Positions 45,995 through 54,232 of a stretch of DNA of 61,544 nt are shown piece after piece; the stretch's first letter is position 1, and each line of letters starts with the position of its first letter. This DNA comes from DASSFZ01 sp036514635. GTDB lineage: Bacteria > Chloroflexota > Anaerolineae > Fen-1058. The notes under the pieces were generated by a model. That model had not been told where the DNA came from. It saw nothing but the letters and a program-made list of their open reading frames with translations, and searched no databases. The stretch spans positions 1 to 61,544 of the forward strand of contig DATBWU010000120.1 in assembly GCA_036514635.1 (NCBI GenBank), read 5' to 3'. The translations under genes were made by a program, and so were the position numbers.

Positions 45995-46132
45995 CTAAGA
46001 GGTTGTCTGAAAAGCCTGGGCGCACCGGCTTCAGCCGGTCAAAATGCCGACTAACCCCACTCCGCTTCGCTGCGGGGGCAAGTGAGTCGGCGATCCGGCT
46101 GCAATCCTCCTGCTTTTCAGACAGGCTCTAAG
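45995..46132. repeat. Dispersed inverted-repeat element, copy D
   Basis: Near-identical to copy C at 31489-31625: starts TAAGAGGTTGTCTGAAAAG, ends CTTTTCAGACAGGCTCTAAG, with the same interior hairpins (ACCGGC stem, TTCA loop). It lies between the MFS gene and a TPR gene, followed directly by another palindrome (46140-46206). Confidence 0.9.
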
Positions 46133-46139
46133 GGAATCG

Positions 46140-46206
46140 ACCACGGAGACGCGGAGGCACACAGTTGTTTAACATGCGAGGCTCCGTGCCTCCGTGTCTC
46201 CGTGGT
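46140..46206. repeat. Palindromic repeat, 'CCACGGAG' type
   Basis: ACCACGGAGACGCGGAGGCA pairs with TGCCTCCGTGTCTCCGTGGT over about 20 bp with a loop around 46165-46180. It is a sister of the repeat at 3246-3313. Confidence 0.8.
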
Positions 46207-46252
46207 TTCTCATCGCCTGTCGGGTTCCGGCTCGTCCGGATCAGGAGGGAGC

Positions 46253-48232
46253 ATGTCGAAGAAGAAACATCGTTCTGATCGTCAACCCGACCGGCCGGCG
46301 GATCGCCCTCTGGCCGGCCCGCTCATCAAAGGATTGCAGGAAGTCGAGGCCTTGTCCAAGCGCAAGCGTTGGGATGAAGTCATCGACCGGCTGGAGTCGC
46401 TCAATCGGCGTTATCCGAATCGGCCCGAAGTGCTGACGGAACTGGTGAATGCCTACCTCGACACCGGGGATATGCGGGGTTACCTGCGCGCCTGCGAGAA
46501 CCTCAGCCGGGTCGTGCCGAATGATCCCGATGTCATGCTGTCTTTAGCCGGCGGGTATATGACGCTGGTTCGCCCGGCGCTGGCCGTGCAGACCTTGCGC
46601 CGTTTCTTGGAACGTTGGCCCCATCATCCTCGTGCGGATGAGGTGCGCAAAACACTGGCCGAGATGGAACCCGTGTTCGGCAAGATGCTGGAAGACCTGG
46701 GTGCTTCCGGCGAAGAGGGCATCAACCTCGCGCTGCAACACGAGACGGTGCAGTCTTATCTCGACCAGGGCCGCTATCAAGAAGCGCGTCAGGAGGCCGA
46801 AGCCCTTCTGCGCCGCCATCCCCATTTTGCGCCTGCGCTCAACAACATCAGCCAATCCTACTTCGCCGAAGGCAAACTCGAGCCGGCCATTGCCGCATCG
46901 CGGCGCGTACTGGAGTTTGCCCCCGACAATGTTCACGCATTATCCAATCTGGCGCGCTTCCTTGTCTTGAATGGCCGCGCGGATGAGGCCGGGCCGTTCG
47001 CCGAGCGACTGAAGGCCAGCACCGCCAAAGCCGCCGATGTCTGGTACAAGAAGGCCGAGGCGCTCAGCGTCATCGGCGATGATCAAGGCGTGCTGGATAT
47101 CCTACGATTGGCGGAACAGAAAGACGCCGGGTCGGTGTCTGAGGCCAACGCCATGCTCTATCACCTGGCTGCCGTCGCGGCGCTGCGGCTGGGCCGAGAG
47201 GACGAAGCGCGCAAGCACTGGCGCAAGGCGCTGAAGTTGAACCCTAACCTCGAACTGGCACAGGCGAACCTGGACGATCTACGCAAGCCGGTCGGTGAGC
47301 GTCATGCGCCGTGGGCCTTTGCTCTGGAGAATTGGGTGCCCCGGCAGGCCATCGAAGATATGGCCGTGCAGATTGAGGCGGTGGCTCGCCGGGACGATGA
47401 GGACGAGGCGCTGGCGCAGGCCGCGCGGCGCTACTTGCGCAAGCATCCTGAAGTGATTGGACTTGCGCCGATCTTGCTCGATCGCGGCGATCCGCACGCG
47501 CGCGAATTTGCGCTGCACCTGGTGTTGACAGCGAATACGCCGGAGCTGCTGGCAGCGGCGTGCGACTTCGCGCTTGGACAGCGCGGCCCCGACTCGATGC
47601 GAATGCAAGCGGCGCACGCCGTGAGTGGCGCTGGACTGTTACCGGCAGGACTGACGCGCCTATGGGTCGGAGGCGAATGGCGCGATTTGATGCTCATGGG
47701 TTTCGAGTTGCACGGCGAGCCGCTGGCGCAGCATCAACCTCAGGTGGAATCCTTGCTCGGGGATGCTATCGCGGCCTTGCATCGCGAAGACTCGGCGACG
47801 GCGGAGCGCCTGCTCAAGCAGGCACTGCAGGTCGAGCCGGACAAGCCCGATATTCTAAACAACCTGGCAGTGGCCTATGAGCAACAGGGTCGCACCGAAG
47901 AGGCACACGCGCTCCTGCGACAGGTCTTCGAGCGTCACCCGGACTATCTCTTCGCCCGCACCGGCATGGTGCGCGTGTTGGTGAGGCAGGGCGAAGTTCA
48001 GCAGGCTAAGGCGCTGATGGAGCCGGTCATGTCGCAGCAGCGCTTCCATTTCAGCGAGTTCTCCAGCCTGTGCAGCGCGCAGATCGAGATCCTTTTGGCC
48101 GAGAACGGCTACGCAGCCGCCCGGTCATGGCTGGACATGTGGGCCGATGCCAATCCAGACGATCCTCTGCTGGCGTATTATCGCCAGCGCGTGGGTCAAC
48201 CCGGCCGGCCGAGGCGATTGTTTGGTCGATGA
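46253..48232 (+). CDS. TPR-repeat protein (large)
   Basis: A 659-aa protein built mostly of tetratricopeptide repeats, starting with a basic N-terminus SKKKHRSDRQPDRP and no signal peptide. TPR units are visible from about residue 30 to 340 (for example RWDEVIDRLESLNRRYPNRPEVLTELVNAYLDTGDM, LDQGRYQEARQEAEALLRRHPHFAPALNNISQSYFAEGKL) and again at 505-640. A middle section (about 350-500) is a less regular helical domain, partly SEC-C/HEAT-like. AGGAGGGA supports the ATG at 46253; the open frame extends upstream into repeat DNA. The function is unknown; cytosolic scaffold is a guess. Confidence 0.82.
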   Translation: MSKKKHRSDRQPDRPADRPLAGPLIKGLQEVEALSKRKRWDEVIDRLESLNRRYPNRPEVLTELVNAYLDTGDMRGYLRACENLSRVVPNDPDVMLSLAGGYMTLVRPALAVQTLRRFLERWPHHPRADEVRKTLAEMEPVFGKMLEDLGASGEEGINLALQHETVQSYLDQGRYQEARQEAEALLRRHPHFAPALNNISQSYFAEGKLEPAIAASRRVLEFAPDNVHALSNLARFLVLNGRADEAGPFAERLKASTAKAADVWYKKAEALSVIGDDQGVLDILRLAEQKDAGSVSEANAMLYHLAAVAALRLGREDEARKHWRKALKLNPNLELAQANLDDLRKPVGERHAPWAFALENWVPRQAIEDMAVQIEAVARRDDEDEALAQAARRYLRKHPEVIGLAPILLDRGDPHAREFALHLVLTANTPELLAAACDFALGQRGPDSMRMQAAHAVSGAGLLPAGLTRLWVGGEWRDLMLMGFELHGEPLAQHQPQVESLLGDAIAALHREDSATAERLLKQALQVEPDKPDILNNLAVAYEQQGRTEEAHALLRQVFERHPDYLFARTGMVRVLVRQGEVQQAKALMEPVMSQQRFHFSEFSSLCSAQIEILLAENGYAAARSWLDMWADANPDDPLLAYYRQRVGQPGRPRRLFGR

Positions 48233-48270
48233 TGAACCTCTTGGGCCGGAAGCCTGCTCTCCGCGACCGG

Positions 48271-48279
48271 TGGTATAAT
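48271..48279 (+). promoter_or_regulatory. Extended -10 promoter of the 52-aa gene
   Basis: TGG then TATAAT (48274-48279), the same extended -10 as before the XRE gene and ctaC. No clear -35. Confidence 0.6.
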
Positions 48280-48308
48280 CACGTGCAATCTACCGAGGAG
48301 AGGGAAGG

Positions 48309-48467
48309 ATGAAGACACGCAACCACGAAATTCGTCGCCGCCGGGCGCGCCGGCTGAAGACCTGGAACCTGAAAGAGCGCCTGCAGGCGACCGCTGACAA
48401 CAGACAAAAGGCGAAGATCATCGAGAAGCTCCGCCGCGTCAATCCGTACCTGCACGATCAGAAGTAA
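48309..48467 (+). CDS. Small highly basic protein (52 aa)
   Basis: A 52-codon gene with every sign of being real: extended -10 promoter at 48271-48279, strong GAGGAGAGGGAAGG ribosome binding region, ATG, a clean frame to TAA, and a perfect intrinsic terminator 18 bp later. The protein has 18 Lys/Arg and only 5 acidic residues: an N-terminal block RRRRARR (residues 9-15), a helical middle (KERLQATADNRQKAKIIEKLRR) and the end NPYLHDQK. That suggests nucleic-acid or ribosome binding. It reminds me of short DUF6800-type proteins, but I am not sure of that. It is monocistronic, in its own transcription unit. Confidence 0.82.
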   Translation: MKTRNHEIRRRRARRLKTWNLKERLQATADNRQKAKIIEKLRRVNPYLHDQK

Positions 48468-48484
48468 GCCCATGACACGCTAAT

Positions 48485-48507
48485 GCCGCTCGTTTTGAGC
48501 GGCTTTT
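48485..48507 (+). terminator. Intrinsic terminator of the 52-aa gene
   Basis: The stem GCCGCTC/GAGCGGC (48485-48491, 48497-48503) with loop GTTTT, followed by TTTT. Confidence 0.9.
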
Positions 48508-48526
48508 CGTTCCCCCGACTACCTCC

Positions 48527-49447
48527 ATGAGCACATCACCGACCATTGAAACCTCCCACCTCCGTAAAGAGTACAACCGTAAAGTCGCCGTGGCCGATCT
48601 GACCCTGAGCGTGGCGCGGGGTGAGGTGTTTGGCTTCCTCGGCCCGAACGGCGCAGGCAAGACGACTTCGATCAAGATGCTGCTGGGCCTCGTCGCGCCG
48701 ACGAACGGTGAGGGACGCCTGCTCGGCAAGCCGATCGGCGATCACGCGATCCGAGCGCGGGTCGGTTTCCTGCCGGAAAACTTCCGTTTCCACGACTGGC
48801 TGACTGCCGACGAGTTTCTGCGCGTGCATGGCCGGCTGTATGGTATGCGCGAAGCCGATTGCCGGCAACGCGCGCCCGAATTACTGGAGCGCGTCGGCCT
48901 GGCCGAACATGCCCGGAAGCAATTGCGTGCTTACTCGAAGGGCATGAAGCAGCGCGTGGGGCTGGCGATGGCGATGCTCAATCGGCCCGAGGTGGTTTTC
49001 CTCGACGAACCAACGTCCGGCCTGGATCCCGTAGGTCGCCGCATGGTACGCGACGTGATCCGCGAACTGCGCGAACAAGGCACGACGGTGTTCCTCAATT
49101 CGCACCTGCTATCGGAAGTGGAGGTCACGTGTGATCGGGTGGCCTTCGTCAAGAATGGCGTGGTCGTGAAGATGGCCTCGCTACGATCGCTCGTCGATGG
49201 GACGGCAACGGTCGATTTACGCGTCGATAAGGTCACGCCTGAATTACTCGAAGCGCTCAAGCAGATGGGAAGCGATGTTCGCGCCGACGCCGATCGCATC
49301 AACCTGAGCATCGATTCTGACGAGACCTTGCCCGCGATCGCACAACTGGTGGTCGAGCAGGGTCGATCGCTGTATGCGATGACGCCGCAGCACGTCTCGC
49401 TGGAAGACCTGTTCCTGCAAATTGTCGGCACGGAGGGCAGCCTATGA
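48527..49447 (+). CDS. ABC transporter ATP-binding protein
   Basis: A 306-aa ABC ATPase of the multidrug/natural-product exporter type (CcmA/DrrA-like). Walker A GPNGAGKTT (residues 40-48), Q-loop region GFLPENFRF, signature YSKGMKQR, Walker B VVFLDEPTSGLDP and the switch His in LNSHLLSE are all present. The C-terminal 80 residues after the nucleotide-binding domain are a regulatory extension typical of the group. The ATG lies only 20 bp after the terminator of the previous gene, with no obvious Shine-Dalgarno or promoter, so expression may rely on read-through. It overlaps the permease gene by ATGA. Confidence 0.93.
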   Translation: MSTSPTIETSHLRKEYNRKVAVADLTLSVARGEVFGFLGPNGAGKTTSIKMLLGLVAPTNGEGRLLGKPIGDHAIRARVGFLPENFRFHDWLTADEFLRVHGRLYGMREADCRQRAPELLERVGLAEHARKQLRAYSKGMKQRVGLAMAMLNRPEVVFLDEPTSGLDPVGRRMVRDVIRELREQGTTVFLNSHLLSEVEVTCDRVAFVKNGVVVKMASLRSLVDGTATVDLRVDKVTPELLEALKQMGSDVRADADRINLSIDSDETLPAIAQLVVEQGRSLYAMTPQHVSLEDLFLQIVGTEGSL

Positions 49448-50307
49448 CCGGCGTGTGGACGATCGCGCGGTTGACCTTCGACAGCGCGGCGCGACGCCGC
49501 GTGCTGTGGGCGCTGCTGCTGTTAGGCGGTGCGTTCCTGGGCCTGTACTTGTTGGGCCTGCTGGCCTTGCGCAGTGGAATCGAAACCGCTCGCAGCGTCA
49601 TAGGCAACACTCTCACCGCCGAAGATCAGCGCATCTTCGAGGTCGGCCTGAACTTCGTCTTGATGGCCGGGCTGTATGCGGCGAATTTTCTGATCGTGAT
49701 GATGACGGTGCTGATCTCGATCGACACGCTGGCCGGCGAGATCAACAACGAGACGATCCAATCCATCGCCGTCAAGCCTGTGCGCCGTACCGAGATCGTA
49801 CTGGGCAAGTGGTTGGGTTTTGCCGCGATACTGGCCGTATACATCCTGCTGATCGCCGGGGGGGCGATGATGCTGGTGCGGTTGGTCCTCGGCTACGTCG
49901 CGCCGAACCCTCTGGCCGGCATCGGCATCATGTATCTGGAATCGCTGATGTTGTTGGGCCTGACGTTCCTGTTCGGCACGCGCCTGTCGATGCTGGCCTG
50001 TGGCGCGGTCGTCTTCGGCTTGCACGGCGTGGCCTTCGTCGGTGGGTGGGTGGGCCAGTTCGGATCGATGTTGTTCAGCGAGGGCGCGCGCAACGTCGGC
50101 AAAGCCAGCCAGTTGATCCTGCCCACTGAAGGGTTGTGGCGCTATGCAGCGGCGCGGATGCAGCCCTCTTTTGCCGGCCTGCCACGCTTCGCCTCGCCGT
50201 TCTCCGGCGGCGGCGCACCCAGCAGCGACATCATCGGATACGCAGTCGTGTTTGGCGCGGTGGCGCTGGCCCTGGCGGTCTGGCAATTCAACCGGCGCGA
50301 TCTGTGA
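49444..50307 (+). CDS. ABC transporter permease
   Basis: A 287-aa ABC-2-type membrane permease with about six helices: the first near residues 20-42, then a cluster from 75 on, with the extracytoplasmic/cytoplasmic loop NETIQSIAVKPVRRTEIVLGKWLGF typical of ABC-2 permeases. Together with the overlapping upstream ATPase (ATGA overlap) it forms a two-component exporter. The substrate is unknown: lipid, peptide, antibiotic or Na+ export are all seen in this family (NatAB-like). It is followed 34 bp later by an MFS gene. Confidence 0.88.
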   Translation: MTGVWTIARLTFDSAARRRVLWALLLLGGAFLGLYLLGLLALRSGIETARSVIGNTLTAEDQRIFEVGLNFVLMAGLYAANFLIVMMTVLISIDTLAGEINNETIQSIAVKPVRRTEIVLGKWLGFAAILAVYILLIAGGAMMLVRLVLGYVAPNPLAGIGIMYLESLMLLGLTFLFGTRLSMLACGAVVFGLHGVAFVGGWVGQFGSMLFSEGARNVGKASQLILPTEGLWRYAAARMQPSFAGLPRFASPFSGGGAPSSDIIGYAVVFGAVALALAVWQFNRRDL

Positions 50308-50341
50308 TGGCGAATCATTCGCATCCTGCCACGGGGGACTC

Positions 50342-51682
50342 ATGAACGAGAAGCGCGAAATCTTCGGCTGGTCGATGTACGACTGGGCCAACTCGGCCTT
50401 CTCGACGACGGTGATCACCGCCTTCTTGGGCCGTTACCTGGCCGGTCTGATCAACGCACAAGTGGGCGTCGAGAAAGCGGGCGTCTTCTATCTGCTCGGG
50501 ATTCCGATTGTCGCGGAGTCGTTCTTCACCTACTGCGTGTCCGTGTCGGTGCTGCTGCAAGTCTTCTTTCTGCCCATCCTCGGCGCGATCGCAGACTACT
50601 CGCGCTTGAAGAAGCGCATGTTGATGTTGTTCGCCACCGTCGGTGCGCTTCTGACGATCGCGCTGTTCTTCATCGAGGGTAACCTGTACGTGCTGGGCGG
50701 CTTGCTGTTCATCGTCGCCAACCTGGCGTTCGGCGCGTCGGTCGTGTTTTACAATGCCTTCCTGCCGCAGATCGCCAGCCCGGATCAACGCGATCGCGTG
50801 TCGTCGTTCGGATGGGCGCTGGGCTACCTGGGCGGCGGGCTGTTGTTGCTGCTGAACCTGGTGTTGTTCCTGCTGGCTCCATCGATCGGGCTGAACCGCG
50901 CGCTGGCCGCCCGCATCTCCATCGCGTCGGCCGGGGTGTGGTGGCTGGTCTTCGGGCTGTTCGCCTTCAGCCGGTTGCGCGAGCGCGGCGCGCAGCGCGC
51001 ACTGCCGCCTGGCGCGAATTACGTGGGCGTCGGCTTCAAGCAATTGTCCGCCACGCTGCGCGAAATCCGAAAGTATCCCACGACCCTGCGCTACCTGCTG
51101 GCCTATCTCATCTACAACGACGGCATCCAGACGGTGATTGTGGTGTCCACCCTGTTTGGCGAAACCGAGTTGAAGATGGCTGACACCGAATTGCTGCTAT
51201 TGTTGCTGATGGTGCAGGGCGTGGCCTTCCTCGGCGCGCTGTTGTTTGGGCGTATCGCCGGCAGACTGGGGACGAAGCGGGCAATTATCTTCAGCCTGCT
51301 GATCTGGTCGGCGGTGAGCGTCTGGGCGCAGGTGAGTCTTCAGAGCAAGACGGAGTTTTGGCTGCTGGGCGCGGTGGTGGCGCTGGTGCTGGGCGGCAGC
51401 CAGGCGCTCAGCCGATCGCTGTTCTCGCAGATGATCCCGCGCGAGAAAGAGGCCGAGTTCTTCTCATTTTACGAAATCAGCGATCGCGGCACAGCGTGGA
51501 CAGGCACGGCACTGTTCGGCCTGGTGTATCAACTCACCGGCAGTATGCGCACGGCCGTCTTCTCGTTGATCGTATTGTTCGTCAGTGGGTTGATCGTGCT
51601 GACGACGGTGAATGTTCGACGGGCCGTGCGCGAGAGTGGCAACGACGAAACTGCCATCGAGTCTGCGCCGGCAGCGGCTTAG
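50342..51682 (+). CDS. MFS transporter (UMF1/Atg22-like)
   Basis: A 446-aa MFS protein of the UMF1/Atg22 group, recognised from the start REIFGWSMYDWANSAFSTTVITAFLGRY and the later FGWALGYLGGGLLLLLN and SRSLFSQMIPREKEAEFFSFYEISDRGTAW, both hallmarks of that family. Twelve helices are expected. The fungal relative Atg22 exports amino acids from vacuoles; bacterial substrates are not known. The ATG at 50342 follows GGGGGAC. It lies in the same direction as the ABC exporter genes, possibly in one operon. Confidence 0.9.
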   Translation: MNEKREIFGWSMYDWANSAFSTTVITAFLGRYLAGLINAQVGVEKAGVFYLLGIPIVAESFFTYCVSVSVLLQVFFLPILGAIADYSRLKKRMLMLFATVGALLTIALFFIEGNLYVLGGLLFIVANLAFGASVVFYNAFLPQIASPDQRDRVSSFGWALGYLGGGLLLLLNLVLFLLAPSIGLNRALAARISIASAGVWWLVFGLFAFSRLRERGAQRALPPGANYVGVGFKQLSATLREIRKYPTTLRYLLAYLIYNDGIQTVIVVSTLFGETELKMADTELLLLLLMVQGVAFLGALLFGRIAGRLGTKRAIIFSLLIWSAVSVWAQVSLQSKTEFWLLGAVVALVLGGSQALSRSLFSQMIPREKEAEFFSFYEISDRGTAWTGTALFGLVYQLTGSMRTAVFSLIVLFVSGLIVLTTVNVRRAVRESGNDETAIESAPAAA

Positions 51683-51732
51683 CCTGATATTGCATTACCC
51701 TTGAAAAACTATCACGACCGCGAAGATTTCGA

Positions 51733-51790
51733 ACCACGGATGTCCAGATAATTACTGCAAAACATCCGTGTAATCCGTGTCATCCGTGGT
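51733..51790. repeat. Palindromic repeat upstream of the thioredoxin-TPR gene
   Basis: ACCACGGATGTCC pairs with the direct series ATCCGTG.. ATCCGTG.. ATCCGTGGT (51764-51790). It is a looser member of the 'accacgga' group and runs up to 31 bp before the next ATG. Confidence 0.6.
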
Positions 51791-51821
51791 CAACCGTCTG
51801 GTTGCGGTAGGAGACCGCGCT

Positions 51822-52646
51822 ATGAGCGAGTCTTCTTATTCGATTACCGTTGATGAGGCGACCTTTCAGACTGAGGTCATTGAGCGCTCGAAGAAGACCC
51901 CGGTTTTGGTCGATTTCTGGGCTTCGTGGTGCATGCCGTGCCGCACGCTCAGCCCGACCCTCGATCGCGTCGCTGCCGATAGCGACGGCGCGTTCGTATT
52001 GGCGAAGGTGAACACCGACGAAAATCCGAACCTGGCTGCGCGCTACAATATCCAGAGCATCCCGGCGGTCAAGATGTTTCGCAACGGTCGTGTCGGCGAT
52101 GAGTTCGTCGGCGTGCGATCGGAGCGCGATGTCCGCAATTTCGTCAAAGCCTTCGCGCCGTCGCCGATCGACCGATGGTTGATGGAAGCGCAGTCGCTGG
52201 TGTATGGTGAGCGGTGGAACGAAGCCGAGGCGACCTATAAGCGCATTCTCGATGCCAGGCCAAAGCATCCGCAGGCGGCGATCGAACTGGGGCGAATGTA
52301 CATCGCGATAGGGAAGGGGGCCGAGGCTGAGGCGGCATTGCGCGAAGTGCCGACGAGTGCGCCCGAATACGCAACGGTCGAAGCGCTGCTGCCGATAGCT
52401 CACCTGATCGAGCACGCGCGGAATGGCGCAGGTGAAGGCCTGGAGGCGGTGTACGCCGAGGCGGGCCGGTTGGTGGCAGAGCGGCGCATCCACGCTGCGA
52501 TCGAACTGCTGCTCAACCTGCTGCGGAAGAATCGAAACTATCGTGACGGCGAAGGCAAGCGAGCCGTGCTGGCGCTCATCGAATACCTGGGCGACGATCC
52601 CGCCGCGAAAGAGTATCGCCGCCAGTTGGCGAGTGTGTTGTTCTAG
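51822..52646 (+). CDS. cnoX: Thioredoxin-TPR chaperone-like protein (CnoX/YbbN-like)
   Basis: A 274-aa protein with an N-terminal thioredoxin domain (residues 1-110) whose active site is WCMPC (about 36-40), so it is redox-competent, and a C-terminal TPR-type domain (115-274). This is the CnoX (YbbN) architecture: a redox holdase cooperating with GroEL and DnaK and protecting proteins from hypochlorous-acid-type stress in E. coli, where however the active site lacks the first Cys. Here the full CxxC suggests thioredoxin activity too. AGGAGA supports the ATG at 51822. It is monocistronic. Confidence 0.88.
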   Translation: MSESSYSITVDEATFQTEVIERSKKTPVLVDFWASWCMPCRTLSPTLDRVAADSDGAFVLAKVNTDENPNLAARYNIQSIPAVKMFRNGRVGDEFVGVRSERDVRNFVKAFAPSPIDRWLMEAQSLVYGERWNEAEATYKRILDARPKHPQAAIELGRMYIAIGKGAEAEAALREVPTSAPEYATVEALLPIAHLIEHARNGAGEGLEAVYAEAGRLVAERRIHAAIELLLNLLRKNRNYRDGEGKRAVLALIEYLGDDPAAKEYRRQLASVLF

Positions 52647-52653
52647 TTCCCTA

Positions 52654-53829
52654 TTACTGCCCCAGAAAATACGGCGCGACTTCAAGCAGCAACTGTGGAT
52701 GTGATTTCAGGACGATGAAGAAGATGCCTTTCAACGACATCTTTTCTGCGTCCAGTTTCGATGCCTCTGTGATCATCCGGTTGAGTTTGGCGTCCGGTAT
52801 TTTGAGCACGGCTTGACGGATGCGGAACAGGCGACGATAGGTCTTCCCGAACGCGGCATCCCAGCGTTGCTCGTATTTCTTCAGGCGCTTCGCTGAAGTG
52901 TCACCCGCCTTGATCGCCTCAACGGCGACCTCTGCCGCGAAGAGTCCGCCGCACATGCTGTTGGTGATGCCGCCCGCGGTCAGCGGATCGCTTTGATGCG
53001 CCGCGTCGCCAACGACCATGTAGCCACCGGTTGCCATCTCCGGCAGCACGTCGGTGACCGGAATGCCGCCGACGACTTGCGCCAGGATCGACTTGCCGGG
53101 AAAGCGCGCGGCGATAAACTCGTTGAGGTACTGGATCGCCGTCTTCGTCTCCTTCGGATCGGTCCAGATCACGATGCCAATATTGGCTTGCCGATCGCCT
53201 TTGGGAAACACCCAGCCGTAACCGCCCGGCGCGATCGACCAACCGATGTGATACTGGCAGATGTGCGGATCGATATCGATGCCGGTCATCAGATACTGCG
53301 CTGCCGAGTAGTAGTTCTTCAATTGCGGAATCGACTTCAGCCCGGCCCAGCGCGGCGTCTGCGATTCGGTGCCGTCCGCGCCGATGACGATCGTCGCCTG
53401 CACTTCGCGCGGCTCGCCCTGCACAACCATCTTCACACCCTCGACGCCCTGACCGTTCCGAATCAGGCCGGTCGCCCGCGCTTTGACGACGACCTCCGCG
53501 CCGGCCCCGGCCGCCGAATGCGCCAGCTCGCGATCGAAAATCTTGCGTTCAAGGATGACCGTGTCTTCTTCGGGCGGCACGCTGATACAGTCGCCTTCCG
53601 CGTTGTACACACTGTAGCGATGAACCTCGGCGCAGATCCACTTGGGATCGAGCGGGATAAACTCCTCGACGGATGGGCGGCCCGCCGCTTCGCCGCAGCG
53701 CACCGGCGATCCGATCTCCTGCCGTTTCTCGATCAACAGCGTGGAGAGTCCGGCTTGCGCGGTGGTGCGCGCGGCGATCGATCCGGCCGGGCCGGCGCCG
53801 ATCACGACGACATCGTAAGCATTTTTCAT
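52654..53829 (-). CDS. Geranylgeranyl reductase family flavoprotein
   Basis: A 391-aa FAD-dependent oxidoreductase. The N-terminal Rossmann motif VVIGAGPAGSIAA, RCGEAAGR, the GADGTESQTPRWAG motif and GDAAHQSDPLTAGGI are those of geranylgeranyl/digeranylgeranyl-lipid reductases (archaeal GGR, plant and bacterial ChlP/BchP). Sequence texture (RCGEA, YYSAAQYLMTGID) seems nearer the archaeal-type enzymes than BchP. It would reduce isoprenoid double bonds of a lipid, quinone tail or carotenoid precursor. It is coupled by an ATGA overlap to an upstream ferredoxin gene, the likely electron donor. There are no other photosynthesis genes in the window. Confidence 0.87.
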   Translation of the reverse strand: MKNAYDVVVIGAGPAGSIAARTTAQAGLSTLLIEKRQEIGSPVRCGEAAGRPSVEEFIPLDPKWICAEVHRYSVYNAEGDCISVPPEEDTVILERKIFDRELAHSAAGAGAEVVVKARATGLIRNGQGVEGVKMVVQGEPREVQATIVIGADGTESQTPRWAGLKSIPQLKNYYSAAQYLMTGIDIDPHICQYHIGWSIAPGGYGWVFPKGDRQANIGIVIWTDPKETKTAIQYLNEFIAARFPGKSILAQVVGGIPVTDVLPEMATGGYMVVGDAAHQSDPLTAGGITNSMCGGLFAAEVAVEAIKAGDTSAKRLKKYEQRWDAAFGKTYRRLFRIRQAVLKIPDAKLNRMITEASKLDAEKMSLKGIFFIVLKSHPQLLLEVAPYFLGQ

Positions 53830-54032
53830 GCCTTCACCTCCGCCAGCGAGAGTGCACCGGTCGGGCAGGCAGGAATGCAGCGTTTACAAACCGTGCACGC
53901 CTGTGTATCGATGATCAGCGTGGCATCGTGAAGTGTGATGCAGTCGGGTGGACACACGGCTACACATGCGCCGCAGTAGGAGCAGTGATCGTAATCGACG
54001 ACGACGATGAAGTCTGTGTTCTGAGGACCCAT
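53826..54032 (-). CDS. 2[4Fe-4S] ferredoxin
   Basis: A 68-aa clostridial-type ferredoxin with two C-x2-C-x2-C-x3-C-P clusters: C17, C20, C23, C27 and C46, C49, C52, C56; an extra Cys31 follows the first cluster. The gene ends in an ATGA overlap with the geranylgeranyl-reductase-like gene, so the two are translationally coupled. Ferredoxin-linked geranylgeranyl reductases are known from archaea, and this pair fits that scheme. GGGAGA before the ATG. The protein is cytosolic and low-potential. Confidence 0.93.
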   Translation of the reverse strand: MGPQNTDFIVVVDYDHCSYCGACVAVCPPDCITLHDATLIIDTQACTVCKRCIPACPTGALSLAEVKA

Positions 54033-54202
54033 ATCGATCTCCCGATTGTCCGATAAATTGTGCTATGGTGTTGTGGGTCGATCCAAACGGGAAGAGTCGC
54101 GCAGATTATAGCCAGCAGGCGTAGTGTCTGTCAACGGTCTTCTGGCGGATAACCCGCAGGTTGCGCACGTTGCGCTTGCAAGGAGTTCGCGGGCGGGGAA
54201 AG

Positions 54203-54231
54203 AACAGCCCCGGCCACGGGCCGGGGCTGTT
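54203..54231 (-). terminator. Intrinsic terminator of the sigma factor gene
   Basis: A perfect 13-bp stem AACAGCCCCGGCC with its complement and a 3-nt loop (54203-54231), followed on the minus strand by TCTTT. Repeat copy B lies between it and the stop codon. Confidence 0.8.
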
Positions 54232-54232
54232 T

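Noticed and set aside
52654..53829. Assignment as bacteriochlorophyll/chlorophyll reductase BchP
   Set aside because: No other pigment genes nearby, and motif texture is closer to archaeal lipid reductases; left as a family-level call.
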